The notes under the pieces: generated by a model
The model's database searches: none
What the model was told of the DNA's origin: nothing
The model's input: only the letters and a program-made list of their open reading frames with translations
DNA from: an uncultured Desulfovibrionaceae bacterium
GTDB taxonomy: Bacteria; Desulfobacterota; Desulfovibrionia; Desulfovibrionales; Desulfovibrionaceae
NCBI GenBank assembly: GCA_949427775.1
Contig: CASQEL010000133.1
Location: 1 to 6,018 of the forward strand
Length of the DNA: 6,018 nt
Reading direction: 5' to 3'
Part shown: positions 5,553 to 6,018 of the stretch, one piece after another
How the letters are laid out: each line of letters starts with the position of its first letter
How positions within the stretch are numbered: the stretch's first letter is position 1
Made by a program: the position numbers and the translations under genes

Positions 5553-6018
5553 GGCAACTGCACCTGTACTTGTCGAAAGAGGTTTTTTCCTGCTCTCTGA
5601 ATGCGCCCAGACGGCGGCGCAGTTCGGGAAAGTCCACCTGATGGCCGTCGAATTCCGGACCGTCCACGCAGGCGAATTTGGTCTGGCCGCCCACGGTGAC
5701 GCGGCAGGCGCCGCACATGCCGATGCCGTCCACCATGATGGGGTTGAGGCTGACCGTGGTCTTGACGCCGAAGGGGCGGGTCGTTTCGGCCACGGCGGCC
5801 ATCATGGGCACGGGCCCCACGGCCACGACCTCGATGACCTGTTTGTCGCGTTCCAGACGCTCGCGGAGCAGGTCGGTCACCAATCCCTTGTGCCCGTAGC
5901 TGCCGTCGTCGGTGGAGACGAGCAGTTCGTCGGCAAAAGAGGAAAGTTCTTTTTCAAACAGCAGCAGATCCTTGCTGCGCGCGCCGATGACGGCCACAAC
6001 CCGGTTGCCCGCGCGGTG
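5542..6018 (-). CDS. nfnA: NADH-dependent ferredoxin:NADP+ oxidoreductase subunit NfnA (SudB-like), C-terminal part, cut by window edge
   Basis: Frame is open to the window edge, giving 158 residues of the C-terminal half; the true start lies outside. Visible features: an AGNRVVAVIGARSKDLL segment and TDDGSYGHKGLVTDLL, typical of the pyridine-nucleotide-binding lobe of PyrK/NfnA-type ferredoxin reductases; a VGPVPMM loop; and a C-terminal [2Fe-2S] motif MVDGIGMCGAC followed by C twelve residues later (D97, C102, C105, C117 of the visible part). PyrK-type proteins use four Cys; NfnA is known to use Asp in the first ligand position, and Asp is what is seen here. With NfnB it forms a cytoplasmic flavin-based bifurcating enzyme coupling NADH, NADPH and ferredoxin; older literature calls it sulfide dehydrogenase. 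The gene overlaps nfnB by 11 bases, which argues for coupled translation. The tail ends YRCSCHGK; its two extra Cys have no role I can assign. PyrK or another GltD partner is less likely given the Asp ligand. Confidence 0.9.
   Translation of the reverse strand, partial: HRAGNRVVAVIGARSKDLLLFEKELSSFADELLVSTDDGSYGHKGLVTDLLRERLERDKQVIEVVAVGPVPMMAAVAETTRPFGVKTTVSLNPIMVDGIGMCGACRVTVGGQTKFACVDGPEFDGHQVDFPELRRRLGAFREQEKTSFDKYRCSCHGK

Noticed and set aside
3909..5600. 563-codon open frame on the plus strand opposite nfnB
   Set aside because: It is antisense to a full flavoprotein with clear motifs; its His/Gly/Ala-rich product matches no family and reflects GC-rich codon bias.

Overview
The window is GC-rich bacterial DNA in which every convincing gene lies on the minus strand, so it is best read from position 6018 down to 1. 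The gene content suggests a strict anaerobe, most likely a sulfate or sulfite reducer of the Desulfovibrio group. It holds a two-subunit NfnAB-type NADH-dependent ferredoxin:NADP+ oxidoreductase (also called sulfide dehydrogenase SudBA) and a ComFB-like small protein. The taxonomic call is an inference from gene content, not from a marker gene.

Region 1 (6018 to 4128) is the nfnA-nfnB pair. The 5' part of nfnA is cut off by the window edge. The two genes overlap by 11 bases and encode the FAD/[2Fe-2S] subunit and the FAD/two [4Fe-4S] subunit of an electron-bifurcating enzyme linking NADH, NADPH and ferredoxin pools.

Region 2 (4127 to 3604) is a 524-base stretch with no convincing gene. It is crowded with inverted repeats: a nested long-range structure at 3885-3968, a pair of small hairpins near 3800, an operator-like repeat at 3750-3773, a perfect 8-7-8 repeat whose spacer carries a -10-like TATAGT (3699-3721), and a nearly perfect 27-bp palindrome at 3636-3662. 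It looks like the control region of the operon that follows.

Region 3 (3603 to 44) is a tight four-gene cluster: a ComFB-family small protein, a PHP-family histidinol-phosphatase-like hydrolase, a 500-residue duplicated ABC ATPase of the ModF type, and a 10-TM EamA/DMT exporter-like permease. Gaps are 4, 62 and 4 bases. The ComFB gene appears frameshifted. The strong Shine-Dalgarno and the N-terminal residues are in one frame and the conserved ComFB core is in another, joined at a run of four A.

The most notable points are the ComFB frameshift, the repeat-dense leader, and the unusual combination of ComFB, PHP hydrolase, stand-alone ABC ATPase and DMT permease in one apparent transcription unit. 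I see no tRNA, rRNA, CRISPR array, insertion sequence or phage gene.
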